Source: Mangrovibacterium marinum
Lineage (GTDB): Bacteria; Bacteroidota; Bacteroidia; Bacteroidales; Prolixibacteraceae
NCBI RefSeq assembly: GCF_003046625.1
Contig: NZ_QAAD01000009.1
Coordinates: forward strand, 62,001 to 126,000
Direction: 5' to 3'
Length of the DNA stretch: 64,000 nt
In this document: one piece after another, positions 1 through 8,883 of the stretch
Position numbering within the stretch: the first letter of the stretch is position 1
Layout: each line of letters begins with the position of its first letter
Notes under the pieces: model-generated
Database searches by the model: none
What the model was told of the DNA's origin: nothing
What the model saw: only the letters and a program-made list of their open reading frames with translations
Position numbers and translations under genes: made by a program

Positions 1-1
1 A

Positions 2-109
2 ACTGATTTTTTTAATTCCGGGGAGTTGAAGGAAGCGATGGAAAACGCAGGTGTTAGCAGTGCGCCTGAAATTTGGTTTGGTGAAGAGCTCAAACCAACA
101 GGATATTAA
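2..109 (+). CDS. C-terminal 35 residues of a small unidentified protein (partial)
   Basis: An open frame enters from the left edge and stops at the TAA at 107-109. It ends with the segment APEIWFGEELKPTGY. The piece is too short to assign to a family. It lies 18 bases upstream of the FAD-linked oxidase on the same strand, so the two are probably co-transcribed. The start and the rest of the gene are outside the window. Confidence 0.55.
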   Translation, partial: TDFFNSGELKEAMENAGVSSAPEIWFGEELKPTGY

Positions 110-127
110 CCGATTGAAACCGTAAGT

Positions 128-1510
128 ATGAAAGAAGCAAAATCAGAAACCGTTGCCGGTTTGAAGCAAAAAGTTCAAGGGCGGGTTGTAATGCCCGATG
201 ATCGCGAATATAACGAAGTACGTCAGATTTGGAATGCCATGATCGACAAGAAACCCGCAGTGATTGTACAATGTGCAAACGCAAAAGATGCGCAAATGGC
301 GCTGCGTTATGCGAAAGAAAATGAATTGGACTTGTCGATTCGGGGGGCGGGACATAATATTGCCGGCAACTCGCTGTGTGATGGTGGTTTGGTCGTCGAT
401 TTTATTCGGATGAATAAAGTGCGTGTTGATGCCGGCAAGAAAAAGGCATACGTTGAACCCGGTGCGACTTTGGGCGATGTTGATAAAGCTTGCCAGGCTT
501 CGGGATTGGCTCTTCCGGTTGGGATTAACTCCACCACCGGAATTGCCGGATTAACACTCGGTGGTGGATTTGGTTGGCTGTCGCGCAAGTACGGAATGAC
601 CATCGATAGCCTGACATCGGTAGATATGATTACGGCTGAGGGAGAGGCTGTACATGCCAGTTCGTCGGAGAACAGCGATTTATTTTGGGCGGTCCGCGGT
701 GGCGGAGGAAACTTCGGGATTGTCACCCAGTTTGAATTTGATTTACACAATATTGGCACCGAGGTGTTTGCCGGGTTGTTGGTATTCCCTTATGCTCAGG
801 CCAAACAGGTCTTAGCGCATTATCGCGATTATATTCTCTCCACACCGGTTGAGTTTAATGCGTGGGTAGTTATGCGTAAAGCACCGCCATTGCCTTTCCT
901 TGCAGAGGATGTTCACGGGCAGGATGTTTTGGTCGCAGCGATTTGCTATTTCGGCGGAGCCGAAGAAGGCGAGAAGCTGGTGGCTCCGATGCGGACTTTT
1001 GGCGATCCGATGGGCGAACATATCGGGATGGCTCCCTACACGGCCTGGCAGCAGGCTTTTGATCCGCTCTTGACTCCCGGCTTCCGGAACTATTGGAAGT
1101 CGCATAACTTCACCGAGCTGCATGATGGTTTGTTTTCAGCGATGATCGATTACGCGGGCAAAATGCCTTCGCCGCATTGTGAAATATTTATTGGCGTGGT
1201 TGCGGGTAAAACGAATGAGGTTCCCGCAGATGCAACGGCCTTCAGTAGCCGCGATATGAAGTTTGTGATGAATGTACACGGACGCTGGGAAGCCGCAGCA
1301 GACGATGACAAATGTATTGGCTGGTCACGCGAGTTTTTCAAAGCTTCGGCTCCTTATGCCTCCGGAGGCGCCTATGTCAACTTTATGACCGAAGAAGAGG
1401 CAAGCCGGGTGAAAGCCGCTTACGGAGTGAACTACGAGCGGTTGGCCCAATTGAAGGCCAAATACGACCCGCTGAATACCTTCCGGATGAATCAGAATAT
1501 TAAGCCCTGA
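128..1510 (+). CDS. FAD-binding oxidoreductase, berberine-bridge-enzyme-like
   Basis: A 460-residue protein with the layout of the PCMH-type FAD-linked oxidases. The N-terminal FAD-binding half contains IRGAGHNIAG around residues 71-80, and His76 is at the position that carries covalent FAD in this family. The glycine-rich blocks GLTLGGGFGW (141-150) and GGGGNFGIV follow. The C-terminal BBE segment ends in NYERLAQLKAKYDPLNTFRMNQ, a typical terminus that contacts the flavin. Members oxidise alcohols, sugars or alkaloid-like substrates with O2 or another acceptor. The substrate here cannot be read from the sequence. No signal peptide is visible, so it is probably cytoplasmic. The ATG at 128 is the first in frame after the upstream stop. 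Confidence 0.9.
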   Translation: MKEAKSETVAGLKQKVQGRVVMPDDREYNEVRQIWNAMIDKKPAVIVQCANAKDAQMALRYAKENELDLSIRGAGHNIAGNSLCDGGLVVDFIRMNKVRVDAGKKKAYVEPGATLGDVDKACQASGLALPVGINSTTGIAGLTLGGGFGWLSRKYGMTIDSLTSVDMITAEGEAVHASSSENSDLFWAVRGGGGNFGIVTQFEFDLHNIGTEVFAGLLVFPYAQAKQVLAHYRDYILSTPVEFNAWVVMRKAPPLPFLAEDVHGQDVLVAAICYFGGAEEGEKLVAPMRTFGDPMGEHIGMAPYTAWQQAFDPLLTPGFRNYWKSHNFTELHDGLFSAMIDYAGKMPSPHCEIFIGVVAGKTNEVPADATAFSSRDMKFVMNVHGRWEAAADDDKCIGWSREFFKASAPYASGGAYVNFMTEEEASRVKAAYGVNYERLAQLKAKYDPLNTFRMNQNIKP

Positions 1511-1590
1511 TGGGCATGGTTAAGTGAAGAGGGAACCAGGTGCCGGAACGTTCGTGATGTTCCGGCATTGTTTTGGTGTGTTGGGTGGTC

Positions 1591-1887
1591 TCCTGTGTTC
1601 TTTGGGGCAATTCAGGGACATTTTGTACGCTCCAGTGTTAATTTGCTGCTTCCTGTGCGAGTTTAGCTAATCCTGTGAGCAAAATGTCAGTCCTGTGCTC
1701 TTTTTCAGACTCCTGTGCGAAATAATTCGCTCCAGTGTAACTAAGAGTCAATAAGATCGCAAAGGAACGCCAAAAATCGCAAAGGGCGGGGAAATATTAC
1801 ACAGGACGGCGAAAAAGTGCACAGGGTGACCGAAAACAGCACAGGGAACAGTAGAATCGCATAGGGCTAAGGAAAACCAGACAGGGG
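1591..1887. repeat. 20-bp phased motif array, eight direct then seven inverted units
   Basis: A 7-base core TCCTGTG (variants TCCAGTG) recurs at 1591, 1631, 1651, 1671, 1691, 1711 and 1731. One degenerate unit sits at 1611. Every step is exactly 20 bases or a multiple of 20. The array then switches orientation: cores of the form RCACAGGR (variants GCAAAGG, GCATAGG) end on the same 20-base grid, with ACAGG-type cores beginning at 1761, 1781, 1801, 1821, 1841, 1861 and 1881. Read on the minus strand, the right half follows the same consensus as the left, roughly YCCTGTGCGNTTTTTC. The 13-base remainders of the units differ widely. The two halves could pair in RNA as a long stem of short helices and equal internal loops. 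It lies downstream of the oxidase. Confidence 0.85.
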
Positions 1888-1931
1888 CATTGGGCACCGC
1901 CAAAAAAGAAAATCCGCGTACTTCCCCGGTG

Positions 1932-1975
1932 CAGCGGATTCTATCCGCTGATTAGAATGCGGTTAGAAACCGCAT
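1932..1975. repeat. Two adjacent perfect 8-bp-stem palindromes
   Basis: CAGCGGAT / ATCCGCTG (1932-1950, loop TCT) and ATGCGGTT / AACCGCAT (1957-1975, loop AGA) are perfect short hairpins between the phased array and the mutB terminator. They resemble repetitive extragenic palindromes. No T-run follows either, so they are not simple terminators. Confidence 0.7.
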
Positions 1976-1983
1976 CACCCAAC

Positions 1984-2024
1984 AAAAAAAGCCACCCTCC
2001 GGCTATAAGCGGAAGATGGCTTTC
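1984..2024 (-). terminator. Rho-independent terminator of mutB
   Basis: On the minus strand AAAGCCA pairs with TGGCTTT, with an inner TCCG / CGGA helix, and seven T residues follow. It lies about 45 bases past the mutB stop. A further perfect palindrome, CCCTCCCC-TT-GGGGAGGG, sits between the stop and this hairpin at 2037-2054. Confidence 0.75.
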
Positions 2025-2036
2025 TGTATTTTAACT

Positions 2037-2054
2037 CCCTCCCCTTGGGGAGGG
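2037..2054. repeat. GC-rich perfect palindrome at the 3' end of mutB
   Basis: CCCTCCCC and GGGGAGGG are separated by TT and followed by a second GGGGAGGGG copy at 2057-2065. This type of CTCCCC/GGGGAG palindrome is a common intergenic repeat in Bacteroidota genomes (recollection, not checked). It lies directly after the mutB stop codon. Confidence 0.6.
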
Positions 2055-2068
2055 CTGGGGAGGGGCTG

Positions 2069-4222
2069 TTACGCTTCGTGCGCAGCAATCAAAACCTCAA
2101 GGATTTTCTTACCGGCAGCAGCAACGCTGGTACCAGGTCCGAAGATGGCTACAACGCCTGCATCGTACAGGTATTTGTAGTCCTGAGCAGGAATTACACC
2201 ACCGGCAATCACCATGATGTCTTCACGACCCAGTTTCTTCAGTTCTTCGATAACGGCAGGAACCAATGTTTTGTGACCTGCAGCCAACGAAGAAACACCC
2301 ATGACGTGAACGTCGTTTTCAACCGCTTGTTTGGCAGCTTCTTCCGGAGTTTGGAACAAGGGTCCCATATCTACGTCGAAACCAAGGTCGGCATAACCGG
2401 TTGCTACTACTTTAGCACCGCGGTCGTGTCCGTCCTGACCCATTTTAGCGATCATGATACGAGGTTGACGGCCTTCCAATTCAGCGAATTTCTTCGCCAA
2501 ATCCTGAGCTTCCTGGAAGGTAGCATCGTTTTTGCTTTCTGATGAATACACGCCTGAAATAGTTCTAATTACAGCTTTATAACGTCCGCAGACTTTTTCG
2601 CAGGCGTCAGAAATTTCACCTAATGAAGCACGTTTTTGTGCAGCTTTCACAGAGAGGTCAAGCAGGTTGCCTTCGCCGGTTTCGGCACATTTTGTAATGG
2701 CAGCCAATGCTTGTTGTACTTCTTCTTCGTTACGCTCAGCACGCAATTTTTTCAAGCGCTCGATCTGAGACAAACGAACAGCTGTGTTGTCGATTTCCAG
2801 GATGTCGATCGGATCTTCTTTTTCCAAACGGTATTTGTTAACACCCACAATGGTTTGAGCTCCACTATCGATACGTCCCTGAGTACGTGCAGCAGCTTCT
2901 TCAATACGCATTTTAGGTACACCTGTTTCGATCGCTTTAGCCATACCGCCAAGTTTTTCAACTTCTTCGATCAAGGCCCATGCTTTCGTGTAAAGATCTT
3001 TCGTCAACGCCTCAACATAGTATGAACCGGCCCATGGGTCTACGCCACGGCAGATTTCAGTTTCTTGTTGAATATATAGCTGTGTGTTACGTGCAATACG
3101 AGCAGAGAAGTCGGTTGGCAATGCAATCGCTTCATCCAACGCATTGGTGTGCAATGATTGGGTGTGACCCAAAGCCGCAGCCATCGCTTCAATTGCAGTA
3201 CGACCAACATTGTTGAACGGATCTTGCTCTGTCAACGACCAACCTGACGTTTGCGAGTGCGTACGCAAAGCCATTGATTTTGGGTTTTTCGGGTTGAACT
3301 GTTTCACCAATTTCGCCCAGATCATGCGTGCAGCACGCATTTTGGCGATTTCCATGAAGTGGTTCATACCGATGGCCCAGAAGAATGACAAACGAGGCGC
3401 GAAAGCGTCGATGTCAATTCCGGCGTTGATACCTGTACGGATGTAATCCAAACCGTCGGCCAGGGTGTAAGCCATTTCAATGTCGGCTGTTGCACCGGCT
3501 TCCTGCATGTGGTAACCCGAGATTGAGATTGAGTTGAACTTCGGCATGTGCTGAGAAGTGAACTCGAAGATATCAGCGATAATTTTCATCGAGAATTCCG
3601 GTGGGTAGATGTAGGTGTTACGCACCATGAATTCTTTCAAAATATCGTTTTGGATGGTACCGGCCAACTGATCCAAGGTAGCGCCTTGCTCCAATGCAGT
3701 AACGATGTAGAACGCCATTACCGGCAATACACCACCGTTCATTGTCATCGAAACTGACATTTTATCCAATGGAATTTGGTCGAACAGGATTTTCATATCC
3801 AGGATTGAGTCGATTGCCACACCGGCTTTACCAACATCACCCACTACACGAGGGTGGTCTGAGTCGTAACCACGGTGAGTTGCCAAGTCGAAAGCTACAG
3901 AAAGACCTTTCTGACCGGCTGCCAGGTTACGGCGGTAGAATGCGTTTGACTCTTCAGCAGTTGAGAACCCGGCGTACTGACGGATTGTCCAGGGACGCAA
4001 AGGATACATGGCTGAATAAGGTCCGCGAAGGAATGGTGGCAAACCTGAAGCATAATTCAAATGCTCCATGCCTTCCAAATCTTCTTTGGTGTAAACCGGT
4101 TTCACAGGGATTTGCTCCGGTGTGATCCAGTCTTTTGAAATTTTGTGTTCAGCAGCCCACTCGCTCGCTTTTTTCTGCGCAGTGGCTGTTTTTATATTGA
4201 TACTTTTAAAATCTGGTTTCAT
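2069..4222 (-). CDS. mutB: Methylmalonyl-CoA mutase large (alpha) subunit, B12-binding
   Basis: The large catalytic subunit of adenosylcobalamin-dependent methylmalonyl-CoA mutase, which interconverts succinyl-CoA and methylmalonyl-CoA in propionate formation or use. From the ATG at 4222 the protein has 717 residues, normal for the family. The N-terminal substrate barrel contains [18 protein letters not shown] and [16 protein letters not shown]. The C-terminal cobalamin domain has [10 protein letters not shown] with the axial histidine at about residue 599, then [13 protein letters not shown] and IFGPGTS. An in-frame ATG nine codons upstream (4249) is possible, but MKPDFKS is the conserved family start. 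The partner subunit gene lies upstream at 4662-6542, with a small unrelated gene between them. Confidence 0.97.
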   Translation of the reverse strand: MKPDFKSINIKTATAQKKASEWAAEHKISKDWITPEQIPVKPVYTKEDLEGMEHLNYASGLPPFLRGPYSAMYPLRPWTIRQYAGFSTAEESNAFYRRNLAAGQKGLSVAFDLATHRGYDSDHPRVVGDVGKAGVAIDSILDMKILFDQIPLDKMSVSMTMNGGVLPVMAFYIVTALEQGATLDQLAGTIQNDILKEFMVRNTYIYPPEFSMKIIADIFEFTSQHMPKFNSISISGYHMQEAGATADIEMAYTLADGLDYIRTGINAGIDIDAFAPRLSFFWAIGMNHFMEIAKMRAARMIWAKLVKQFNPKNPKSMALRTHSQTSGWSLTEQDPFNNVGRTAIEAMAAALGHTQSLHTNALDEAIALPTDFSARIARNTQLYIQQETEICRGVDPWAGSYYVEALTKDLYTKAWALIEEVEKLGGMAKAIETGVPKMRIEEAAARTQGRIDSGAQTIVGVNKYRLEKEDPIDILEIDNTAVRLSQIERLKKLRAERNEEEVQQALAAITKCAETGEGNLLDLSVKAAQKRASLGEISDACEKVCGRYKAVIRTISGVYSSESKNDATFQEAQDLAKKFAELEGRQPRIMIAKMGQDGHDRGAKVVATGYADLGFDVDMGPLFQTPEEAAKQAVENDVHVMGVSSLAAGHKTLVPAVIEELKKLGREDIMVIAGGVIPAQDYKYLYDAGVVAIFGPGTSVAAAGKKILEVLIAAHEA

Positions 4223-4270
4223 TGTTTTGTTTTTAAGATTATTAGACAATCAGATGTCAGATTTTCAGAC

Positions 4271-4618
4271 TTAAAGAATGCTCTTAAACTTGACAATCAT
4301 CTTAATCAATGATTTAATCATCAAACTAACTCTTTCGAAATCTTCAGTTTTCAAATATTCCAAATCGTTCGCCAAAATCGTTTGTGTTTCAAGTTCAAAA
4401 AGCGATCCGAGTGCGAAATCCAGGAACCGTTGAAATTCAACATCACTGGCTCTTCCTGTTTCTTCGGCAATATTCGAAGGGACGGAAACCGCAGCTCTTC
4501 TAATTTGTGATGTCAATCCATACATCTCTTCTTTCGGGAAACCAGCTGAAATCAGATAAATCTCTTTTACGAGTTTTCTCCCTTCCTGCCATATTTTTAA
4601 TTCCTGATAGTTGTGCAT
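4271..4618 (-). CDS. Four helix bundle protein (23S rRNA intervening-sequence / S23 family)
   Basis: A 115-residue protein that matches the four-helix-bundle family TIGR02436. The signature stretches are ELKIWQEGRKLVKEIY, YGLTSQIRRAAVSVPSNIAEE and the middle EFQRFLDFALGSLFELETQ. These proteins were first found encoded in 23S rRNA intervening sequences. They also occur widely as stand-alone genes of unknown function, and their positive surface suggests nucleic-acid binding. Here it sits between the two methylmalonyl-CoA mutase genes on the same strand, 43 bases after mutA and 48 bases before mutB, so all three are probably co-transcribed. It looks like an insertion into an otherwise adjacent pair. 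No terminal repeats are visible around it. Confidence 0.9.
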   Translation of the reverse strand: MHNYQELKIWQEGRKLVKEIYLISAGFPKEEMYGLTSQIRRAAVSVPSNIAEETGRASDVEFQRFLDFALGSLFELETQTILANDLEYLKTEDFERVSLMIKSLIKMIVKFKSIL

Positions 4619-4661
4619 GGTTTGAACGTCTGAAAATCCGAAAATCTAAATATCCGGCAAT

Positions 4662-6542
4662 CTAGCCGATTCCTAACTTTGCATTGTATGCTTTCAAGTC
4701 TTCAAGCACATTGCTCTTCACGTGAATGAAGTTTTCAATGCCTTTAGCTTTTAAATCATCCATGCAAGCAGGAGCACCAGCTACAACGAAAATTCCTTCG
4801 CCTTTCATCGCGTCGAAAGCAGCAGGAGCCAACTCAGCATATTCATCATCAGAACTACAGATTACAACAATCTCGGCGCCTGCTTCTTTAGCAGCAGCCA
4901 AACCTTCTTCAACAGTTGCGAAACCGTTATTGTCTTTCACTTCATAACCGGCAACAGCAAAGAAGTTACAGGCGAATTGAGCACGAGCTTTACGGAAAGC
5001 CAGGTTGCCAATGGTTAACATGAAGGCCAACGGACGTTTGTTTGCTTTTGCAAATTTGTCGGTAGCAATACGCAGTTTTTCGAAAGCCTGAGCGCCACGG
5101 TAAGGTTTCAGGGTTTCAATTTCTGCATCTTCAGCAGTCAGATCAGTTGCTTCGAAAACGGAAGCATCCACATCTTCTTTTTCCAATTGCTCGGTGAAGT
5201 TCGGGAATTGGTTTGTTCCCAGGATGTTTTCGCGACGAGTAGCAACTTTCATATCGCGTTTCTGAGCCATCTCCTTAATTTCGGCTTGGATGAAACCTTC
5301 CTTAGCCGCAGCTACGAAACCGCCTTTATCCTGAATGGTCAGGAACAGTTTCCAGGCTTCGTCGGCGATTGAAGCAGTCAGCTCTTCAATATAGTATGAA
5401 CCGGCACCCGGGTCAACGATCTTATCCAAGTGAGATTCTTCTTTCAACAACAACTGTTGGTTGCGGGCAATACGATCAGAGAACACGGTGGTGTCTTCGT
5501 AAATGGCGTTGAACGGAAGAACTGAAATTGAATCCACACCAGCTAAGGCAGCACTCATGGTTTCGGTTTGCGTACGCAGCATGTTTACGTAAGGATCGTA
5601 GAATGTTTTGTTCCAGGTTCCTGTTTCAGCATAAGCATTCATTTTGCAACTTGCATCGTCTTGCGGACCGTAAGCTTTTACGATTTGAGCCCACAACATA
5701 CGACCTGCACGGAATTTTGCAATTTCCATGAAGTAGTTGGCGCTAACGCTGAAGTTGAATTTCATTTTCGTGGAAGCTTCGTTCACTGCAACTCCTGCTT
5801 CAGTTAATGCTGAAAGGTATTCAGCACCTTGAGCCAGGGCGAAAGCCAACTCTTGCACAGCTGATGCACCGGCAGCAGCAAAGTTTTTAGCATTAACAGC
5901 AACAACCCGGTATTGAGGTAATTGGGCTGTTTTTTCAATCAGGCCTTTGGCTTGTTCTACCGAACCGTCGAAGCCGTTTTTCATGCGGCCGTAAACCAGG
6001 TAGTTTCCAAAGGGGTCGCAAGCCGCTGAAGCCACAACATTGGCCGGGTTCCACTTGCCAGCCAGCACATAGTCGGCAAAAGCTTCAGCAATTTTTGCGG
6101 TGTAGCACTTGGCAACAAAGTTTACTTCTACCGACTCTAAACAGATGTCATTCAACAACACTGCCATGTCGTCTTTGGTAACATTGATGCACTCATTAAA
6201 CACAAAGCCCAACGAAGTCACACCTTTCATTAATACATCCAGTGCTTTCTTGTTGGCCTCTGCAAAGTCTTTTACAACGATGTTCTGACGAACATACCAG
6301 TCGTTGTCATTGGTCTTGTTTCCCCGAACAAACGGAAACTCACCGGGAAGCGTGTCCAGGTAGTTCAGATTTGTCAAGTCGTCCTGACGGTAATACGGTT
6401 GTACGGAAAAACCTTCGTTTGTCCTCCAGACCAGTTTGCGGTCGAAGTCAGCGCCTTTCAGGTCAGCAACAATTTTTGCTTTCCAATCTTCGCTACTGAC
6501 AGGAGGAAATTCTTCAAAAAGTTTGTTATATTTTTCTGCCAT
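4662..6542 (-). CDS. mutA: Methylmalonyl-CoA mutase small (beta) subunit
   Basis: The 626-residue small subunit of heterodimeric methylmalonyl-CoA mutase. It has the same barrel plus B12-like fold as mutB, but the cobalamin histidine motif DxHxxG is absent from its C-terminal domain (it reads MLTIGNLAFRKARAQFACN), as expected for the non-catalytic partner. Barrel blocks such as PGAGSYYIEELT and NFSVSANYFMEIAKFRAGRM are present. The ATG at 6542 (MAEKYNKLFEEF) is preferred over the one at 6572, because a TAnnTTTG promoter element at 6570-6577 would put the transcript start downstream of the longer start. It is the first gene of the mutA / four-helix-bundle / mutB unit. Confidence 0.95.
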   Translation of the reverse strand: MAEKYNKLFEEFPPVSSEDWKAKIVADLKGADFDRKLVWRTNEGFSVQPYYRQDDLTNLNYLDTLPGEFPFVRGNKTNDNDWYVRQNIVVKDFAEANKKALDVLMKGVTSLGFVFNECINVTKDDMAVLLNDICLESVEVNFVAKCYTAKIAEAFADYVLAGKWNPANVVASAACDPFGNYLVYGRMKNGFDGSVEQAKGLIEKTAQLPQYRVVAVNAKNFAAAGASAVQELAFALAQGAEYLSALTEAGVAVNEASTKMKFNFSVSANYFMEIAKFRAGRMLWAQIVKAYGPQDDASCKMNAYAETGTWNKTFYDPYVNMLRTQTETMSAALAGVDSISVLPFNAIYEDTTVFSDRIARNQQLLLKEESHLDKIVDPGAGSYYIEELTASIADEAWKLFLTIQDKGGFVAAAKEGFIQAEIKEMAQKRDMKVATRRENILGTNQFPNFTEQLEKEDVDASVFEATDLTAEDAEIETLKPYRGAQAFEKLRIATDKFAKANKRPLAFMLTIGNLAFRKARAQFACNFFAVAGYEVKDNNGFATVEEGLAAAKEAGAEIVVICSSDDEYAELAPAAFDAMKGEGIFVVAGAPACMDDLKAKGIENFIHVKSNVLEDLKAYNAKLGIG

Positions 6543-6569
6543 AATGTAACTGTTAAGAAAATCAGTGGG

Positions 6570-6577
6570 CAAAATTA
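6570..6577 (-). promoter_or_regulatory. Bacteroidota -7 element for the mutA operon
   Basis: TAATTTTG on the minus strand matches the TAnnTTTG -7 consensus and lies 27 bases before the chosen mutA start codon. A clean TTG -33 element at standard spacing was not found, so this is a partial match. Confidence 0.5.
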
Positions 6578-6950
6578 GTGGTTTTTAGGCATAGAATCCC
6601 ATAGTCTGTCAAGTTTTTAACCACCTGCTAACAAAAGTCAGTGTTTGTTTTTCACGCATTTACATATCAACCTTCCTGTATGTTTTTGTTTGGGCCTGTT
6701 TATTTGCGATTGGGTTGCCAATCGATTGTAATTTAATTTGTTATATCGGTCAAAATAAGACAAAAAAGCCTTTTATTGTGACTCTTTAGATCGATTCTTA
6801 ATATTAACCATTTGTTAAAATTGGCATTCGGAATCGCATTTTCAGGGGCAAACAGGGCATTTTGATGGGGCTTCGGAAGGCGTGTGTGTTCGGTTGTTGT
6901 CTGATTAATTGGTGGTTGCCTGCCGTTTGACTCTTGCGTAAGTTAATTGT
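6578..6950. other. Divergent intergenic region, about 370 bases, no gene seen
   Basis: This AT-rich stretch separates mutA (minus) from the 7008 lipoprotein (plus). No convincing open frame, long hairpin or riboswitch-like element was found. In particular, no cobalamin-riboswitch B12 box was recognised upstream of the B12-dependent mutase genes. Confidence 0.5.
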
Positions 6951-6980
6951 TTGATAATCGGTTTGGGTTCGCTAATTTTA
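6951..6980 (+). promoter_or_regulatory. Promoter for the 7008 lipoprotein gene
   Basis: TTG at 6951 and TAATTTTA at 6973-6980 are separated by 19 bases, which matches the Bacteroidota -33/-7 arrangement apart from the last base. The start codon is 28 bases further on. Confidence 0.5.
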
Positions 6981-7007
6981 TAAGCGCTTCAAAAAAAGAC
7001 GGAACTT

Positions 7008-7430
7008 ATGCCTCAGTTAGCACATTCTGTAATCTTTATGGTACTCTGCCTGGCGATCGTGGCCTGTGAGAAAATTGACGGGCCGGCTGCGGATGTCTAT
7101 AAAACATGGGAGGTAACACGATTTGTTGCCATCGATGAAACGATGGACAATGATGACGCTAAGCCAATCTACTTTGCCTTATACGATGACGGACATTATA
7201 TGGTGCAGCTCGGTGTAAATAGCTGTGGTGGCTCAATCCTGAATATTACCGATAATTACTTAATTCTGGCCATGCCTGCCTGTACGGAGATGTGTTGCGA
7301 CAGTGAATTTGCTGTTCGGTTTGCCGAACTCATTCCGGCAATATCCATGTATCGGATGACCGGCGATCTGTTGCGTTTATACGTGAAAGACTGGGGTTTT
7401 ATTGAATGTGTGAGGAGTGATGTTGAATGA
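7008..7430 (+). CDS. Putative lipoprotein with META/HslJ-like domain
   Basis: A 140-residue exported protein. The N-terminus MPQLAHSVIFMVLCLAIVAC is a signal peptide ending in a lipobox (IVAC) with Cys20, so it is probably membrane-anchored. The rest resembles the META domain of HslJ-type proteins: KTWEVTRF, a central NSCGG, then MPACTEMCC, an E-rich F..RFAELIPAISMY helix and LLRLYVKDWG near the end. META proteins are small envelope proteins of uncertain role. The domain call is from motif pattern only. It stands alone, 88 bases before mpl. Confidence 0.7.
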   Translation: MPQLAHSVIFMVLCLAIVACEKIDGPAADVYKTWEVTRFVAIDETMDNDDAKPIYFALYDDGHYMVQLGVNSCGGSILNITDNYLILAMPACTEMCCDSEFAVRFAELIPAISMYRMTGDLLRLYVKDWGFIECVRSDVE

Positions 7431-7518
7431 ACGGTGGGGGAGATCGGGCTGTTTTACAGGCGGCGGCTCGTAGGAAGTCAACTAATGTTTATCTTTGGTC
7501 ATTCTGAAAACAAACACT

Positions 7519-8883
7519 ATGCGTATTCATTTTATAGCGATTGGCGGTAGTGCCATGCACAATCTGGCAATTGCACTGCACAAAAAAGGTTTTGAAGTTA
7601 GCGGGAGCGATGATGAGATTTTTGAGCCTTCCAAAGGGCGTCTGGAGCAGTATGGTTTGCTGCCCGAGGACTATGGCTGGCATCCGGAGAAACTAAGTAC
7701 GACCATCGATGCCGTTATTCTGGGCATGCACGCCCGGCCCGACAACCCCGAATTGTTGAAAGCGCAGCAGTTGGGTTTGAAGATCTATTCTTATCCGGAA
7801 TATCTGTACGAACAGACCAAAGATAAACTGCGTGTGGTCGTTGGTGGCTCGCACGGCAAAACGTCGATAACCTCAATGATTATGCACGTGCTGAAATGTA
7901 ATGGGGTGCAATTTGATTATATGGTTGGCGCTAAGCTGGACGGCTTCGATACGATGGTTTCGTTGAGTCACGAAAGCCGAATCGCAGTGTTCGAGGGCGA
8001 CGAATATCTGTCATCGCCAATTGACCGGCGACCTAAATTTCATCTTTACCATCCCCATATTGCCTTATTGAGCGGCATTGCCTGGGATCACATCAATGTA
8101 TTTCCGACTTTTGAAAACTATGTGGAACAGTTTCGCTTGTTTGCCGACTTAATTGAAAAAGATGGGAAACTGTTTTATTATGGCGGCGATCGCCATCTTT
8201 GTGATATCGCCGGTGATCTTCGCGCGGATATCCGTCCCCAGGCCTATCGGGAGCAGCCCTCCTGTGTTGAAGACGGCATTACTTATTTGACCTCGGGCAA
8301 CGATAAATACCGGTTGCAGGTGTTTGGCGATCACAATCTGCAAAACATCGCCGGTGCCAAATTGGTTTGTAACGAGTTGGGAATCGGTGATGAAGCCTTT
8401 TTTTCGGCTATGGCCTTTTTTAAGGGGGCTGCGCGCCGCCTGGAAGTGTTGGCTGAAAATGGCGACAGTACCGTCTTCTACGATTTCGCCCACTCACCCT
8501 CCAAGCTGAAAGCAACCACCGAGGCGGTGAAGAAGCAATTTGGCGACAGAAAGCTGATCGCTGTAATGGAGCTGCATACCTTCAGTTCGTTGAAAAAAGA
8601 GTTTTTGCCGCAGTATGAAGGGTGTATGGCTGCGGCAGATGAGGCCTATGTTTACTTCAATCCACAGACCATTGTGCATAAGCAGTTGGAGCCGATCACT
8701 AAAGAACAGGTTGCCGAGGCTTTTGCATCCGGCGGGCTTCAGGTTTTTACCGATTCGGATGAACTGTTTGCCCGGCTTCAGTCCAAAGATTGGAGCGGTA
8801 AGAATTTACTGATCATGACCTCCGGTAATTTCTCCGGAAAGGATGTGAAAGAGCTTGCGGAATCGCTGTGCTCAAAATCTTAA
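7519..8883 (+). CDS. mpl: UDP-N-acetylmuramate:tripeptide ligase (murein peptide recycling)
   Basis: A 454-residue Mur-ligase family enzyme. It joins recovered L-Ala-gamma-D-Glu-meso-DAP tripeptide to UDP-MurNAc with ATP in the cytoplasm. The N-terminal nucleotide-sugar motif HFIAIGGSAMHNLAIAL (residues 4-20) is followed by a P-loop-like VVVGGSHGKTSITSM (107-121) and HINVFPTFENYVEQF. Mpl is separated from MurC by the HARPDNPEL region and the AWDHINVFPT motif. The ATG at 7519 (MRIHFIAIGG) is chosen over one at 7495 because it begins directly at the conserved strand. With DapL in the same window it fits a meso-DAP peptidoglycan. Confidence 0.92.
   Translation: MRIHFIAIGGSAMHNLAIALHKKGFEVSGSDDEIFEPSKGRLEQYGLLPEDYGWHPEKLSTTIDAVILGMHARPDNPELLKAQQLGLKIYSYPEYLYEQTKDKLRVVVGGSHGKTSITSMIMHVLKCNGVQFDYMVGAKLDGFDTMVSLSHESRIAVFEGDEYLSSPIDRRPKFHLYHPHIALLSGIAWDHINVFPTFENYVEQFRLFADLIEKDGKLFYYGGDRHLCDIAGDLRADIRPQAYREQPSCVEDGITYLTSGNDKYRLQVFGDHNLQNIAGAKLVCNELGIGDEAFFSAMAFFKGAARRLEVLAENGDSTVFYDFAHSPSKLKATTEAVKKQFGDRKLIAVMELHTFSSLKKEFLPQYEGCMAAADEAYVYFNPQTIVHKQLEPITKEQVAEAFASGGLQVFTDSDELFARLQSKDWSGKNLLIMTSGNFSGKDVKELAESLCSKS

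Noticed and set aside
1591-1887. CRISPR array
   Set aside because: Repeats are 7-16 bases with 20-base pitch and change orientation. CRISPR repeats are 23-47 bases, direct, with spacers of about 30 bases. No cas genes are in the window.
6578-6950. Cobalamin riboswitch upstream of the mutase genes
   Set aside because: No B12-box-like sequence or conserved pairing was seen, and the mutA leader inferred from the -7 box is too short.
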